Shown here: positions 14,656 to 14,680 of the stretch, piece by piece
Position numbering within the stretch: the first letter of the stretch is position 1
How the letters are laid out: every line of letters begins with the position of its first letter
From: Actinomycetota bacterium
Lineage (GTDB): Bacteria > Actinomycetota > Acidimicrobiia > Acidimicrobiales > JAMCPL01
NCBI GenBank assembly: GCA_023379725.1
Contig: JAMCPC010000103.1
Coordinates: 1 to 14,680 of the forward strand
DNA length: 14,680 nt
Direction of reading: 5' to 3'
Notes under the pieces: generated by a model
Databases searched by the model: none
The model's input: the letters and a program-made list of their open reading frames with translations, nothing else
Told to the model about the DNA's origin: nothing
Program-made: the position numbers and the translations under genes

Positions 14656-14680
14656 TTGATTCATCTTGACCCATACAGTC

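Noticed and set aside
1..14680. tRNA, rRNA, CRISPR or insertion-sequence features
   Set aside because: No cloverleaf with a T-loop sequence, no regular spaced repeats and no transposase-like protein found in any gap; nearly all of the window is explained by housekeeping and nitrogen genes.

Overview
The window (roughly half G+C) reads as chromosomal DNA of an actinomycete. The grounds are a GlnR-type orphan OmpR-family regulator, a GlnA2-type second glutamine synthetase of exactly 446 residues, an actinobacterial style of short-chain dehydrogenase, and the MurT/GatD peptidoglycan-amidation enzyme. The moderate G+C and frequent ATA codons argue against a typical high-GC streptomycete or mycobacterium. 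A member of the Acidimicrobiia is my best guess, but that is inference.

Layout. (1) Positions 1-2800, minus strand: exonuclease VII (xseA, xseB), then a double-ACT-domain protein, then a peptide deformylase gene cut off by the left edge of the window. (2) Positions 2958-5348, plus strand: a large YfhO-like polytopic membrane protein, divergent from xseA. (3) Positions 5349-8912, plus strand: a nitrogen-assimilation cluster of ammonium channel amt, PII protein glnK (overlapping amt by 4 nt) and glutamine synthetase glnA. It is preceded by a 328-nt leader that contains a strongly foldable RNA element of about 193 nt. (4) Positions 8909-11795, minus strand: an SDR oxidoreductase, glnA2 and a glnR-like regulator, tightly packed. 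The regulator's stop codon overlaps the convergent glnA stop. (5) Positions 11995-14655, plus strand: one open reading frame joining MurT (lipid II amidotransferase, Mur-ligase half) to GatD (glutaminase half).

How the genes fit together. Amt admits ammonium, GlnK reports nitrogen and energy state to Amt, and GlnA makes glutamine. GlnA still has the adenylylation tyrosine, whereas GlnA2 has phenylalanine there. The GlnR-like protein is the probable transcription regulator of the cluster, but it lacks the receiver phospho-aspartate. The divergently transcribed MurT-GatD fusion consumes glutamine to amidate the peptidoglycan precursor, so glutamine supply and a glutamine-consuming wall enzyme share a 199-nt control region holding two perfect palindromes.

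Most worth a second look: the single-chain MurT-GatD enzyme with its lineage-specific insert and charged linker; the long-stem RNA element just upstream of the amt ribosome binding site; the palindromes between the SDR-glnA2-glnR operon and murT-gatD; and the tandemly duplicated ribosome binding site of glnA. I see no tRNA, rRNA, CRISPR array, transposase or prophage gene.
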